Shown here one piece after another: positions 35,737 to 44,253 of a stretch of 64,000 bases of DNA. The stretch lies in the NCBI RefSeq assembly GCF_030268005.1, contig NZ_BRZC01000002.1, forward strand, positions 62,001 through 126,000, written 5' to 3'. The translations under genes and the position numbers were made by a program. The notes beneath the pieces are model-generated. The model searched no databases and was not told the origin of the DNA. It saw only the letters and a list, made by a program, of their open reading frames with translations. Within the stretch, counting starts at the first letter, position 1, and each line of letters starts with the position of its first letter. The DNA is from Microbacterium arabinogalactanolyticum (GTDB taxonomy: Bacteria > Actinomycetota > Actinomycetes > Actinomycetales > Microbacteriaceae).

Positions 35737-36732
35737 ATGCGACGCCCCGCACCGCTCCCGGCCTCCGCGAAGGAGCCCGAGAAGGACGAGACGCCCGCGC
35801 CTCGTCCTCGGCCCGCGTCTCGCCCTCAGGACAGGGCGGACGCAGACCCGGCGGATGTGCACGACGTGAGGCGCGGAGCGCACGCCGCTGCGGCCGCGGA
35901 TGCCGAGCAGGCCGGCTCTTCCGCCGACACCGCGGTGATCGAGGATGCGACGCCGGATGCCGAGGAGCAGGCTGCTCCCGTGCGCAGCGGCGACGTGTGG
36001 CGCGCGGCCCGCGCGCGACGGAAGGCGCTGCGCGCGGAGATCCGCCGCTTCACCCAGCGGTCGCGTCGCAGGAGGATCGTCTGGTGGGCCTCGATCGGTG
36101 CCGTGGTCGCGCTCGTGCTCGGCAGCGTCCTCGCCGCATACAGCCCGCTGTTCGCCGTGGAGACGATCACCGTGGCCGGCGTGAGGTCCCTCGACCCGGC
36201 AGTGGTGCAGAAGGCCCTCGAGGGTGAGATCGGGTCTCCGCTCGCGCTGATCGACGACAGCGCCGTGAAGTCCGCGCTCACGGAGTTCCCGATGATCGAG
36301 TCGTACTCCCTCGAGGCGCGCCCGCCGCACGAGCTGCTGGTCCGCATCGTCGAGCGCACGCCGGTGGGAGTGGTCCGCACCGACGGCGGCTACACGCTCG
36401 TCGACGCGGCGGGGGTCGTGCTGGCCACCACCGTGGACAAGCCGGAGGGACAGCCCGTCCTGAGCATCACCGGCGGCACGGACTCCGCCGCGTTCCGCAG
36501 CGCCGGGCTCGTCATCCGCTCCCTTCCGGCCGACCTGCGGGGGCAGGTCACCGCGGTCTCCGCGTCCACCCTCGACGACGTCACGCTGACTCTCGCCGAC
36601 GGCAAGACCGTGCTGTGGGGGAGCGAGGACGACTCCGTCACGAAGGCGCTGGTCCTGGTCGCGCTCATCAAGAACTCGCCCAAGGGGCGGAGCTTCGACG
36701 TGTCGGCACCCTCTGTCCCGGTCGTCCGCTGA
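35737..36732 (+). CDS. ftsQ: Division protein FtsQ
   Basis: This 331-aa bitopic protein has a long charged and Pro/Ala-rich cytoplasmic N-terminus (1-110), a membrane helix at about 115-136, a POTRA domain at about 141-208 (VETITVAGVRSLDPAVVQKAL) and a beta domain to the end. FtsQ recruits FtsL/FtsB and regulates FtsWI. Its N-terminal tail is longer than in E. coli, as is common in actinomycetes. It is the last gene before a 150-bp gap carrying the ftsZ promoter. Confidence 0.92.
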   Translation: MRRPAPLPASAKEPEKDETPAPRPRPASRPQDRADADPADVHDVRRGAHAAAAADAEQAGSSADTAVIEDATPDAEEQAAPVRSGDVWRAARARRKALRAEIRRFTQRSRRRRIVWWASIGAVVALVLGSVLAAYSPLFAVETITVAGVRSLDPAVVQKALEGEIGSPLALIDDSAVKSALTEFPMIESYSLEARPPHELLVRIVERTPVGVVRTDGGYTLVDAAGVVLATTVDKPEGQPVLSITGGTDSAAFRSAGLVIRSLPADLRGQVTAVSASTLDDVTLTLADGKTVLWGSEDDSVTKALVLVALIKNSPKGRSFDVSAPSVPVVR

Positions 36733-36818
36733 GGGATCGCGACGACACGCCGTGTCGGTGCGGGCAGCGGCGTCGGTTGCGCTTACCGTCGATGACGAGA
36801 ACGCAATACCGGGAAATA

Positions 36819-36846
36819 GTTTAACCCTCTTCTTGAGGTTTAAGGT
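36819..36846 (+). promoter_or_regulatory. ftsZ promoter dyad, candidate FtsR site
   Basis: In GC-rich surroundings, TTTAACCCTC (36820-36829) and GAGGTTTAAG (36835-36844) form an imperfect dyad (8 of 10 positions) with a 5-nt TTCTT spacer. TAAGGT (36841-36846) at its edge is a -10 candidate. MerR-type activators bind such dyads between -35 and -10. FtsR, the known ftsZ activator in corynebacteria, is encoded at 5648. The assignment is inferred. Confidence 0.5.
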
Positions 36847-36882
36847 TTCTCCCTCGTCAGGCTCGAATAACGGAGGCCGGCC

Positions 36883-38028
36883 ATGAGCCAGAACCAGAAC
36901 TACCTCGCCGTGATCAAGGTCGTCGGCGTCGGCGGTGGCGGCGTCAACGCCGTCAACCGCATGATCGATCTCGGGCTCCGCGGGGTCGAGTTCATCGCCG
37001 TGAACACCGACGCGCAGGCGCTGCTCATGAGCGACGCCGACGTGAAGCTCGACGTGGGCCGGGAGCTCACCCGCGGGCTGGGCGCCGGAGCGGATCCCGA
37101 GGTGGGCCGTCGCGCCGCCGAGGACCACGCGGAGGAGATCGAGCAGGCGCTGACCGGCGCCGACATGGTCTTCGTCACCGCGGGAGAGGGCGGTGGCACG
37201 GGTACAGGCGGTGCGCCCGTCGTCGCGCGGATCGCCAAGTCGATCGGAGCGCTGACCATCGGTGTCGTCACCAAGCCGTTCTCGTTCGAGGGGCGTCGCC
37301 GCCAGAGCCAGGCAGAGGCCGGCGTCGCCAAGCTCAAGGAAGAGGTCGACACCCTCATCGTGGTGCCGAACGACCGCCTCCTCGAGATCAGCGATCGCGG
37401 CATCTCCATGATCGAGGCGTTCGCCACGGCCGACCAGGTGCTCCTCGCCGGTGTGCAGGGCATCACCGACCTCATCACGACCCCCGGTCTGATCAACCTC
37501 GACTTCGCCGACGTCAAGTCGGTCATGCAGGGTGCCGGCTCCGCCCTGATGGGCATCGGATCCGCGCGCGGCGCGGATCGTGCGATCAAGGCGGCCGAGC
37601 TCGCCGTCGAGTCCCCGCTGCTGGAAGCGTCGATCGAAGGCGCCCACGGTGTGCTGCTGTCGATCCAGGGTGGGTCGAACCTCGGCATCTTCGAGATCCA
37701 CGACGCCGCCGACCTCGTCAAGGAGGCCGCGCACCCCGAGGCGAACATCATCTTCGGAACCGTCATCGACGACACCCTCGGCGACGAGGTGCGCGTCACC
37801 GTCATCGCGGCCGGGTTCGACGGCGGCGAGCCGGCTCCGCGCCTGGAGCCGTTCGACGTCAAGCGCCCCGAGGCCGCTCCGCTGCCCGAGGTGCGCGTGG
37901 ACGAGAAGGCCGTCGAGGACGTCGTGGTCGAGCCGGTGAAGCCGACGGTGTCCGTCTCGGCTCCCACCAGCATCGAGCCGGCGTTCCCGGACGACGGCGA
38001 CCTCGACATCCCCGAGTTCCTGAAGTGA
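36883..38028 (+). CDS. ftsZ: Tubulin-like division protein FtsZ
   Basis: This 381-aa GTPase forms the Z ring. The tubulin signature [10 protein letters not shown] is at 103-112; the N-terminus [24 protein letters not shown] and the T7-type synergy region [17 protein letters not shown] are intact. A variable acidic and Pro-rich linker runs from about 320, and the C-terminal peptide DLDIPEFLK would bind SepF, because FtsA is absent in actinobacteria. GGAGG lies 6 nt before the ATG. The stop overlaps the GTG of yggS by 4 bp. Confidence 0.97.
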   Translation: MSQNQNYLAVIKVVGVGGGGVNAVNRMIDLGLRGVEFIAVNTDAQALLMSDADVKLDVGRELTRGLGAGADPEVGRRAAEDHAEEIEQALTGADMVFVTAGEGGGTGTGGAPVVARIAKSIGALTIGVVTKPFSFEGRRRQSQAEAGVAKLKEEVDTLIVVPNDRLLEISDRGISMIEAFATADQVLLAGVQGITDLITTPGLINLDFADVKSVMQGAGSALMGIGSARGADRAIKAAELAVESPLLEASIEGAHGVLLSIQGGSNLGIFEIHDAADLVKEAAHPEANIIFGTVIDDTLGDEVRVTVIAAGFDGGEPAPRLEPFDVKRPEAAPLPEVRVDEKAVEDVVVEPVKPTVSVSAPTSIEPAFPDDGDLDIPEFLK

Positions 38029-38705
38029 CTCTCGCGGCGCGGCTCTCGGCGATCGATGACCGCATCGCCGAGGCCGCGCGGCGGGCCGGCCGTGATCCGG
38101 GCGACATCACCCGGATCGTGGTCACCAAGTTCCACCCCGCCCAGCTGGTCCGCGATCTGCGCGCCCTCGGCGTGACCGAGGTGGGCGAGAACCGCCAGCA
38201 GGAGCTCACCGCCAAGCGTGCCGACCTCGTGGACCTCGACGACGTGCGCTGGCACTTCATCGGCCAGGCGCAGACGAACAAGGCCGCCGCCATCCGGCGG
38301 GCATCCGACGTGGTCCACTCGGTCGATCGCACGCGACTGGCGGATGCGCTGCACCGCGCCGCCGACGACGACGGCGTGCTCGACGTGCTCGTGCAGGTGA
38401 ACCTCACGGAGGACGCCGGGCGCGGCGGGAGCACGCTGGCGGACGCCGAGGCGCTGGCCGAGCACGTGCTCGGCCTCGAGTCGCTTCGCCTTCGCGGCGT
38501 CATGGCCGTCGCCCCGCTGGACGAGGATCCCGCATCGGCGTTCGCGCGCCTGCGTGCGGTCGCCGACCGCATCCGCGTCATCGCGCCGGAGGCGACCTGG
38601 ATCTCGGCCGGCATGACCGGCGATTTCGTCCAGGCGATCGATGCAGGCGCGACACACCTGCGGATCGGCTCCGCAATCACAGGACCCCGCCCCGACCGGG
38701 GTTAA
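38025..38705 (+). CDS. yggS: YggS-family PLP homeostasis protein
   Basis: This 226-aa member of the YggS/PLPBP family has an alanine-racemase-like barrel. The PLP lysine is Lys35 in IVVTKFHP; other family strings are [19 protein letters not shown] and [26 protein letters not shown]. It binds pyridoxal phosphate and affects B6 and amino acid homeostasis without known catalysis. The GTG start overlaps the ftsZ stop. In many actinobacteria a PgeF/YlmD gene lies between ftsZ and yggS; it is absent here. Confidence 0.93.
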   Translation: MTLAARLSAIDDRIAEAARRAGRDPGDITRIVVTKFHPAQLVRDLRALGVTEVGENRQQELTAKRADLVDLDDVRWHFIGQAQTNKAAAIRRASDVVHSVDRTRLADALHRAADDDGVLDVLVQVNLTEDAGRGGSTLADAEALAEHVLGLESLRLRGVMAVAPLDEDPASAFARLRAVADRIRVIAPEATWISAGMTGDFVQAIDAGATHLRIGSAITGPRPDRG

Positions 38706-38749
38706 CCTTTCAACCAGACCAGCCCGCATCGCTCGAACCGGAGGACACG

Positions 38750-39217
38750 ATGGGTAACCCGCTGAAGAAGACCATGGTGTATCTCGGCCTCGCCGACGAG
38801 GAAGAGGTCTACGAGGAGGAGGCCACGCAGCCCGTGGCCCGTGCGCCGCGCGAGCGCGAACGCGAGCGCGAGGAGCACGCTCCCGCACCCGTGACGCCGC
38901 TGCGTCGCCCCACGGCTGTGCACCAGCCGGCCGCCGGCGCGGTGAACGAGATCCTCACCGTGCACCCCAAGCAGTACCGCGACGCGCAGGTCATCGCGGA
39001 GAACTTCCGCGAGGGCGTGCCGGTGATCATCAACCTCTCGCAGATGAGCGACGCCGACGCGCGGCGCCTGATCGACTTCGCGAGCGGTCTGTCGCTGGGG
39101 CTGTACGGACGCATCGAGCGCGTCACCAGCAAGGTGTTCCTGCTGTCGCCTGAGAACATCGCGGTGTCCGGCCAGGGCGGCCTCGCCCAGGCGGAGTCCG
39201 CTTCGTTCGACTCCTGA
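38750..39217 (+). CDS. sepF: Cell division protein SepF
   Basis: This 155-aa protein has the N-terminal membrane-targeting helix ([16 protein letters not shown]), a charged linker with an RERERERE run coded by near-repeats at about 38855-38880, and a C-terminal SepF domain ([50 protein letters not shown]). SepF anchors FtsZ to the membrane in bacteria without FtsA. The ATG follows GGAGGACACG. It sits between yggS and yggT as usual. Confidence 0.95.
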   Translation: MGNPLKKTMVYLGLADEEEVYEEEATQPVARAPREREREREEHAPAPVTPLRRPTAVHQPAAGAVNEILTVHPKQYRDAQVIAENFREGVPVIINLSQMSDADARRLIDFASGLSLGLYGRIERVTSKVFLLSPENIAVSGQGGLAQAESASFDS

Positions 39218-39222
39218 TCTTG

Positions 39223-39516
39223 GTGACACCCCTCAGCATCATCGGCGGCATCGCCGAGCTGGTGCTGACGCTGTACATGATCGTGCTGCTGGCCCGGCTG
39301 GTGCTGGACTACATCCCGATGTTCAATCACGGCTGGCGTCCGAAAGGCGTCGGTCTGGTCCTGGCGGAGGTCGTCTTCACCCTGACGGACCCGCCCATCC
39401 GGTTCTTCCGCAGGGTCATCCCGCCCCTGCGGATCGGCACGATCGCGCTGGATTTCGGATGGACCCTGACGATGATCCTGGTGATCATCCTGCTGACCGT
39501 CGCGCGTGCCTTCTGA
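39223..39516 (+). CDS. YggT-family membrane protein
   Basis: This 97-aa protein of the YggT family has two hydrophobic segments, at about 5-27 and 73-96, flanking a cytoplasmic loop with DPPIRFFRRVIPPLRIG, the family signature. Its role is not settled; it co-occurs with sepF and divIVA in Gram-positive bacteria. The GTG at 39223 is likely; a TTG one codon upstream is in frame. The sepF stop is only 5 bp before. Confidence 0.88.
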   Translation: MTPLSIIGGIAELVLTLYMIVLLARLVLDYIPMFNHGWRPKGVGLVLAEVVFTLTDPPIRFFRRVIPPLRIGTIALDFGWTLTMILVIILLTVARAF

Positions 39517-39563
39517 GGTGACCTCCGAGTCGTCCTCTCATCGCGGCGCACAGGCTGGGGGGC

Positions 39564-39603
39564 TATGCTTGGCTCCCAGACGCGCGCCGCGGGTACGCGT
39601 CTG
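39564..39603 (+). promoter_or_regulatory. wag31 promoter and leader hairpin
   Basis: TATGCT (39564-39569) is a good -10. Just downstream, CAGACGCG (39577-39584) pairs with CGCGTCTG (39596-39603), placing an 8-bp stem at the very 5' end of a roughly 90-nt leader. Such a stem would stabilise the mRNA or serve as an operator. Confidence 0.5.
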
Positions 39604-39664
39604 AAGAACACCGCGCCGTCTTCAACGACTGGCCGAAAAGAACTCATCGAAAGAGGAGCCACCC

Positions 39665-40240
39665 ATGGCACTTACCCCGGATGACGTCGTCCACAAGGAG
39701 TTCCAGCACGTCCGCTTCAAGGACGGCTTCGACCCCGAGGAGGTCGACGACTACCTCGACGAGATCGTCGTTGAGTGGCGCAAGACCCTCGAGGAGAACA
39801 ACGAGTTGAAGGCCAAGCTCGCCGCCTTCGAGTCCGGCCAGAACACCGGCCCGGTCGCTGCCGCCCCGGTCGCCGCAGCCCCGACCGCTCCGGCTCAGGC
39901 CACCGGCGCATCCGCCACCGGAACCTCCGCAGGCATCATCGAGCTGGCACAGCGCCTGCACGACGAGCACGTCGCAGAGGGCGAGTCCAAGCGCCGCCAG
40001 CTGATCGCCGATGCCGAGGCCGAGGTCACCCGCATCCGCACCGAGGCCGAGGCCAAGCAGCGCGAGGAGTCCGCGCGCCTGGAGCGCGAGCGCAACACGC
40101 TCGAGGGACGCATCACCGAGCTGCGCGAGTTCGAGCGCGACTACCGCGGCAAGCTCCGCGCCATGATCGAGGGTCAGCTCCGCGACCTGGACCAGAAGTC
40201 GGCGTCTGACTCGACCCCTGTCTCCGCCATCGGCCTGTAG
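39665..40240 (+). CDS. wag31: Polar growth protein DivIVA/Wag31
   Basis: This 191-aa coiled-coil protein organises polar growth and wall synthesis in actinobacteria. The N-terminal DivIVA domain is LTPDDVVHKEFQHVRFKDGFD with DEVDDYLDEIV-type text to about residue 60. An Ala/Pro/Thr linker (about 62-95) follows, then a long coiled coil (about 97-178). It is shorter than the mycobacterial protein (about 260 aa). An AAAGAGGAG ribosome site precedes the ATG, and the gene has its own promoter. Confidence 0.94.
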   Translation: MALTPDDVVHKEFQHVRFKDGFDPEEVDDYLDEIVVEWRKTLEENNELKAKLAAFESGQNTGPVAAAPVAAAPTAPAQATGASATGTSAGIIELAQRLHDEHVAEGESKRRQLIADAEAEVTRIRTEAEAKQREESARLERERNTLEGRITELREFERDYRGKLRAMIEGQLRDLDQKSASDSTPVSAIGL

Positions 40241-40247
40241 GTCGATC

Positions 40248-40817
40248 TTGACAGGACGTCGTCCCCTTCGTCGGTCGGCGGCCGGTGCGATCGTCGCGAT
40301 TCTCGCGGCGCTCGTGCTGGCCGCCGATCAGCTTGTGAAGTACCTCACCATCCAGCACCTGCCCGCTGAGAAGGCCGTGCCGGTGCTGGGGGAGTTCCTG
40401 CAGCTGTTCTACATCCGCAACTCCGGCGCCGCCTTCTCGATCGGCGCCGGCATGACCTGGATCTTCACGATCGCGCTGGCCGTCGTCGCCGTGGTGATCG
40501 TCTGGAAGACCCTGGGCGTGCGCTCGCGGTTGTGGGCCGTGGTGCTCGGATGCCTGCTCGGCGGCGTGCTGGGCAACCTGTCCGACCGTCTCTTCCGCGA
40601 GCCCGGCTTCGCCGTGGGCCACGTGGTCGACATGATCTCGATGCCGTGGATGCTGCCCGCGATCTTCAACGTCGCGGACGTGTTCATCGTGACCGGGATG
40701 ATCTCGGTGGCGCTGCTGGTGGTCGTCGGCCTCCGTCTGGACGGCACGCGCGAGCGCGATCACGCCAAGGCCGACGACGCGCCGACAGCGGACGCCGCCG
40801 CCGCGAACGAGGCGTGA
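40248..40817 (+). CDS. lspA: Lipoprotein signal peptidase
   Basis: This 189-aa, four-helix membrane aspartyl protease removes the signal peptide of prolipoproteins. The conserved blocks are [24 protein letters not shown] and FNVADVFI; the last two hold the catalytic aspartates. The C-terminal tail is hydrophilic. The start is most likely TTG at 40248, 7 bp after the wag31 stop, since no ATG or GTG lies early enough to keep the first helix. The stop overlaps an in-frame GTG of the next gene. Confidence 0.93.
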   Translation: MTGRRPLRRSAAGAIVAILAALVLAADQLVKYLTIQHLPAEKAVPVLGEFLQLFYIRNSGAAFSIGAGMTWIFTIALAVVAVVIVWKTLGVRSRLWAVVLGCLLGGVLGNLSDRLFREPGFAVGHVVDMISMPWMLPAIFNVADVFIVTGMISVALLVVVGLRLDGTRERDHAKADDAPTADAAAANEA

Positions 40818-40819
40818 GC

Positions 40820-41740
40820 ATGCAGAGTCGCACCCTGCCCGTCCCGGACGGGCTGGAGGGGTCCCGCGTCGACGCCGCGCTGGCGAAGATGCTGGGGTTC
40901 TCGCGGACCTTCGCCGCCGAAGTCGCCGAGGCCGGAGGCGTGACCCTCGACGGCGTGCAGCTGGGCAAGTCCGATCGGCTCCGTGCCGGAGGCTGGCTCG
41001 AGGTGAGCTGGGCGCCCAAGGAGGAGCCGCGGATCGTGCCGATCGCGGTGCCGGAGCTGGGCATCGTCCACGACGATGACGACATCGTCGTGGTCGACAA
41101 GCCCACGGGCGTGGCCGCGCATCCCTCGCTCGGCTGGGAGGGGCCCACCGTCGTCGGCGCTCTCGCCGCCGCGGGGTTCCGCATCGCGACCAGCGGTGCG
41201 CCGGAGCGGCAGGGCGTCGTCCACCGGCTCGACGTGGGAACCAGCGGCCTGATGGTCGTCGCCAAGACCGAAGCCGCCTACACCGCGCTCAAGCGCGCGT
41301 TCAAGGAGCGCACGGTCGAGAAGATCTACCACGCGGTGGTGCAGGGGCATCCCGATCCGCTCGTCGGCACCATCGACGCGCCGATCGGACGGCATCCGAA
41401 CCACCACTGGAAGTTCGCCGTGGTTCCGGACGGCAAGCCCTCGGTGACCCACTACGAGACACTCGAGGCCTTCCCCGGCGCTTCGCTGCTGGAGATCCAC
41501 CTGGAGACCGGCCGCACGCACCAGATCCGCGTGCACATGGCTGCGCACCGGCATCCGTGCGTCGGCGACCCGCTGTACGGCGCCGATCCCACGCTGTCCG
41601 CGCGGCTCGGCCTGACCCGGCAGTGGCTGCACGCGCATCAGCTCGCGTTCGCCCACCCGGCGACGGGGGATTGGGTGCAGTTCGAGTCGCCGTACCCGGA
41701 GGACTTCCAGCACGCACTCGACGTGCTGCGCGGCGAGTAG
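40820..41740 (+). CDS. RluA-family pseudouridine synthase (RluD-like)
   Basis: This 306-aa pseudouridine synthase has an N-terminal S4 RNA-binding domain (about 15-75, [25 protein letters not shown]) and a catalytic domain with [15 protein letters not shown], whose Asp is the nucleophile, plus [14 protein letters not shown]. It is the YlyB/RluD type usually found after lspA; the rRNA target is probably a 23S uridine. The ATG at 40820 is chosen; a GTG at 40814, which overlaps the lspA stop, is equally possible. The stop is 6 bp from the convergent tetR stop. Confidence 0.92.
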   Translation: MQSRTLPVPDGLEGSRVDAALAKMLGFSRTFAAEVAEAGGVTLDGVQLGKSDRLRAGGWLEVSWAPKEEPRIVPIAVPELGIVHDDDDIVVVDKPTGVAAHPSLGWEGPTVVGALAAAGFRIATSGAPERQGVVHRLDVGTSGLMVVAKTEAAYTALKRAFKERTVEKIYHAVVQGHPDPLVGTIDAPIGRHPNHHWKFAVVPDGKPSVTHYETLEAFPGASLLEIHLETGRTHQIRVHMAAHRHPCVGDPLYGADPTLSARLGLTRQWLHAHQLAFAHPATGDWVQFESPYPEDFQHALDVLRGE

Positions 41741-41746
41741 CCGGCC

Positions 41747-42346
41747 TCAGATCCTGAGCTCGCCCGCGGCGGAGACCACACCGTCGATGGTGCCCAGCAG
41801 GAAGCGCACCACGTCCGCAGGGGAGGCGTCTCGCTCCACGAGCAGGCTGATCAGCGTCTCCTCCGTGAACGACACCCACGCCCGCAGGGCGATCCTCAGC
41901 GCGGGGGAGTCCGGTGCTCCGAGCTCCGTGAACGCCTCGACCAGGCGTTCGGCGTTGCGTTCGCGGGATTCGTCCACCACCCGGCGCACAGCCGAGTCCC
42001 CGCTGGCGATGCCGCGCACCAGCGAGTGGAACGTGCCCTGATGCTGCTGCACGAATTCGGCTATGCGCAGCAGGGTGTCCTCGATGCGCTCGCGCGGCGG
42101 CAGCTCGGGGCGCGGTTCGGTGGCCAGCAGCAGGCTGTCCCTGGCGGTCGCGACCACGGCGAGGTGCATGCCCTGGCGGGTGTCGAAGTAGTGGAACAGC
42201 AGAGGGCGGGAGACGCCGGCGCGCTGCGCGAGCGCCTCCATCGTCAGCTCGTCGAGCGTGTGCTCGGCGAGGAAATTGACGCCGATGGCGATCAGCTGCT
42301 CCCGGCGTTCGTCGGGCGTGAGACGGAGGCGACGCTCGGCGGACAT
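41747..42346 (-). CDS. TetR-family repressor
   Basis: This 199-aa regulator has an N-terminal HTH (about 10-60, RREQLIAIGVNFLAEHTLDELTMEALAQRAG then VSRPLLFHYFDTRQG) and an all-helical ligand domain. It is divergent from the DUF6230 operon. A perfect operator-like palindrome in the intergenic region overlaps the -35 of both directions: the tetR -10 TAGGAT is at 42353-42358, 6 nt before its ATG. It therefore probably represses itself and the operon. The ligand is unknown; the C-terminal domain does not resemble a family I can name. Confidence 0.9.
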   Translation of the reverse strand: MSAERRLRLTPDERREQLIAIGVNFLAEHTLDELTMEALAQRAGVSRPLLFHYFDTRQGMHLAVVATARDSLLLATEPRPELPPRERIEDTLLRIAEFVQQHQGTFHSLVRGIASGDSAVRRVVDESRERNAERLVEAFTELGAPDSPALRIALRAWVSFTEETLISLLVERDASPADVVRFLLGTIDGVVSAAGELRI

Positions 42347-42370
42347 GTCCCGATCCTATCGGCGCGTGGT

Positions 42371-42399
42371 ATTGACTAGAAGTCAATGAGCGGTATTCT
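42371..42399 (+). promoter_or_regulatory. TetR operator over a near-consensus promoter
   Basis: ATTGACT-AGA-AGTCAAT (42371-42387) is a perfect 7+3+7 palindrome. The -35 TTGACT (42372-42377) lies within it, and the -10 TATTCT (42394-42399) follows with a 16-bp spacer. This is the best sigma-70-type promoter in the window. The same palindrome covers the -35 position of the divergent tetR promoter. Confidence 0.85.
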
Positions 42400-42439
42400 G
42401 GCTCCTGCGCCGATGTCGACGCGACCACCAGGAGGATCG

Positions 42440-43057
42440 ATGAAGTTCCGCAGCCCGAAGAAGCTGATCTCGAAGGCCACTGCCTCGCACGCAGGCCGCA
42501 TCACTCTGGCCGCCGTGCCGGTCGGCATCGTCGCCGCCGTGCTCATGGGCGGTGTCGCACAGGGTCAGGTGCCCGTGTCGTTCGCGGTGTCGGGCAGCCA
42601 GTTCCAGATCAGCGCGAGCCTGCTGGAGGGCACCGGGTTCTCGCAGTACGCGGGTGTCACGAAGGACACCGAGGGCGGGGAGCACTCGGTCGCGATCGCG
42701 AACATCAAGAGCGCGACGCTCGCCGACCTCTGCCAGTCGGTGGTCTCTGAGACCCCCCTCGGCAAGGTGGGCGTGCTCATCAAGGCGGGTGGCGGCGGCA
42801 ACCCCGCCAGCGCCTCCGACCTGCAGATCGGCATGACCGGTCTGAAGGGCGACGCGTCCTTCGGCAAGATCCGCATCGGCGTGGACGCGTCGACCGTGAA
42901 CACCGAGTCGAAGGGCACCGCGGGCGACTTCGCTCAGGACGCGGACTCGGTCACCATCAAGAACCTGCAGCAGACCGCATGGAGCACCCAGGCGTCCGTC
43001 TTCACCCTCACGGGCATGACGCTGGAGCTCACGGACGGATCGCAGGGATGCTTCTGA
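42440..43057 (+). CDS. DUF6230 membrane-anchored protein
   Basis: This 205-aa protein matches DUF6230, an actinobacterial family of unknown function. A basic start and hydrophobic segment (about 22-41) suggest an uncleaved signal anchor; the rest is extracytoplasmic and beta-rich, ending TLTGMTLELTDGSQGCF. Two cysteines (in LADLCQS and the C-terminal QGCF) could form a disulfide. The ATG at 42440 follows AGGAGGATCG closely. It is the first gene of a three-gene operon under the TetR operator. Confidence 0.82.
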   Translation: MKFRSPKKLISKATASHAGRITLAAVPVGIVAAVLMGGVAQGQVPVSFAVSGSQFQISASLLEGTGFSQYAGVTKDTEGGEHSVAIANIKSATLADLCQSVVSETPLGKVGVLIKAGGGGNPASASDLQIGMTGLKGDASFGKIRIGVDASTVNTESKGTAGDFAQDADSVTIKNLQQTAWSTQASVFTLTGMTLELTDGSQGCF

Positions 43058-43089
43058 GCGACGAGCTCGCTGAGTCCTCGGAGACGGCC

Positions 43090-43518
43090 ATGACGGATGC
43101 CCCGCACGCTCCCGCCGAATCGGGATTCCGTCACTGGCGGCGCCAGCGCCCCCTGATCGGCGGGGTGCTGCTGGTCGTGTCCGGCATCGAGATGTTCTTC
43201 TCCGGCCAGCTGGACTTCGGCGAGCTGCACATCCAGTTGGGCATCGAGGGGCTGCAGGCCACGATCATCCCCATCCTGCTGGTGCTGCTCGGCGTGCTGG
43301 CGGTGCTGATGCCCGCACATCACGTCTTCTACGGCGTCATCGCCCTGGCTGTCGCGCTGTACTCGCTCGTGGGTGTGAACCTCGGCGGATTCGTCGTCGG
43401 GATGCTGCTGGGCTGCATCGGCGGCATCCTCATCGTCGCCTGGATGCCCGGCAGGCTGACGCGCCGCGAGAGGCGCGCGGCGCGCCGGGACGGGCAGGTC
43501 GAGGAGCAGGACGCATGA
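43090..43518 (+). CDS. DUF6114 integral membrane protein
   Basis: This 142-aa protein with four hydrophobic helices (GGVLLVVSGIEMFFSG, ATIIPILLVLLGVLAVLM, VFYGVIALAVALYSLVG, FVVGMLLGCIGGILIVAWM) matches DUF6114, which occurs beside DUF6230 in actinomycetes. The tail is strongly charged (RRERRAARRDGQVEEQDA). I place the start at the ATG at 43090 with GGAGA 5 nt upstream; an ATG at 43048 that overlaps the DUF6230 stop is an alternative. The stop overlaps the next start (ATGA). The function is unknown. Confidence 0.82.
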   Translation: MTDAPHAPAESGFRHWRRQRPLIGGVLLVVSGIEMFFSGQLDFGELHIQLGIEGLQATIIPILLVLLGVLAVLMPAHHVFYGVIALAVALYSLVGVNLGGFVVGMLLGCIGGILIVAWMPGRLTRRERRAARRDGQVEEQDA

Positions 43519-44216
43519 TCCGTCGCCCCGTCCGCGCCGCCGTCGCGGCGGCCGCGCTGTGCGCGCTGGTGACCCCGCTCCTGATGGGCGCGGCGGTGCC
43601 GACGGCGGTGCGGCCGGCGCTGTGCATCCCTCTCATCTGGTGCCCGACACCTACGCCGAGCCCGACTCCCACGCCCACCCCGACGACGCCGGGGACCGGC
43701 GCTCAGCCGGGCGTCCCGCTGCCGCTACCGGGCGATTCCGGGACGCAGACACCGGATGCCGGCCAGCCGACGCAGCCCGCGCCGGACGCGAGCACGACGG
43801 TCTTCACGAAGACGCCGGCGCAGATGGCATCCAAGGGGCTGTCCTTCACCGGGCTGAAGTCGATCGGCCTGGTGACCGTCCCGACCGTCGACGGGGACCG
43901 CATCCGCGTGCTGAAGATCAGCGCGGACACGATCACGATCACCGGCTTCTCGCTCTCCGTGCGCCCGCCGGAGCACGACGGGCTGGTCACCGATGCCGAC
44001 ACGATGTCGCTCAAGGGCGACGTCACGGTGTACCTCGGGTCGCTGACCGCGACCGGCCAGGACGGCCAGACACTGCTCACCTTCGGGCTGGACACGCCGC
44101 CGTCGCTGGACGACGTCGAACCCGGCCTGCTGCACGTGCAGATGGGCCTGGTGGGAACGATCGCGGACTCGATCAGCTACACGAACACCGACCAGCGGAT
44201 GGTCGCGAAGAAGTGA
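43515..44216 (+). CDS. Secreted Pro/Thr-linker protein
   Basis: This 233-aa exported protein has a signal peptide (about 1-27), a cysteine pair (Cys37, Cys43), a Pro-Thr repeat linker (44-59) coded by low-complexity DNA at about 43643-43693, and a beta-rich domain (about 95-233). Its domain contains GLKSIGLVTVPTVDGDRIRVLKISADTITITG, reminiscent of the DUF6230 partner's SVTIKNLQQTAW...TLTGMTLEL, so the two may share a fold. I do not recognise a family. It is the third gene of the TetR-controlled operon and probably acts at the envelope with its neighbours. Confidence 0.75.
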   Translation: MIRRPVRAAVAAAALCALVTPLLMGAAVPTAVRPALCIPLIWCPTPTPSPTPTPTPTTPGTGAQPGVPLPLPGDSGTQTPDAGQPTQPAPDASTTVFTKTPAQMASKGLSFTGLKSIGLVTVPTVDGDRIRVLKISADTITITGFSLSVRPPEHDGLVTDADTMSLKGDVTVYLGSLTATGQDGQTLLTFGLDTPPSLDDVEPGLLHVQMGLVGTIADSISYTNTDQRMVAKK

Positions 44217-44253
44217 GCCGGCGGATGTCGGTGGCGTGCGCCAGACTCGCAGC

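Noticed and set aside
36733..36882. Possible small gene such as ftsA-like or a small ORF between ftsQ and ftsZ.
   Set aside because: The 150 bp contain only promoter-like sequence and a ribosome site; FtsA is generally absent in actinobacteria.
32962..37734. A 1590-codon minus-strand open frame opposite ftsW to ftsZ.
   Set aside because: It is an antisense shadow of the coupled dcw genes, with no recognisable protein family.
41746..41758. CTCAG-ATC-CTGAG hairpin between the rluA-family gene and tetR.
   Set aside because: The stem is only 5 bp and overlaps the tetR stop region; too weak to call a terminator.
43643..43693. Low-complexity ccgac/ccacg repeats as a possible mobile or CRISPR-like repeat.
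   Set aside because: They encode a Pro-Thr linker in frame and have no spacer structure.
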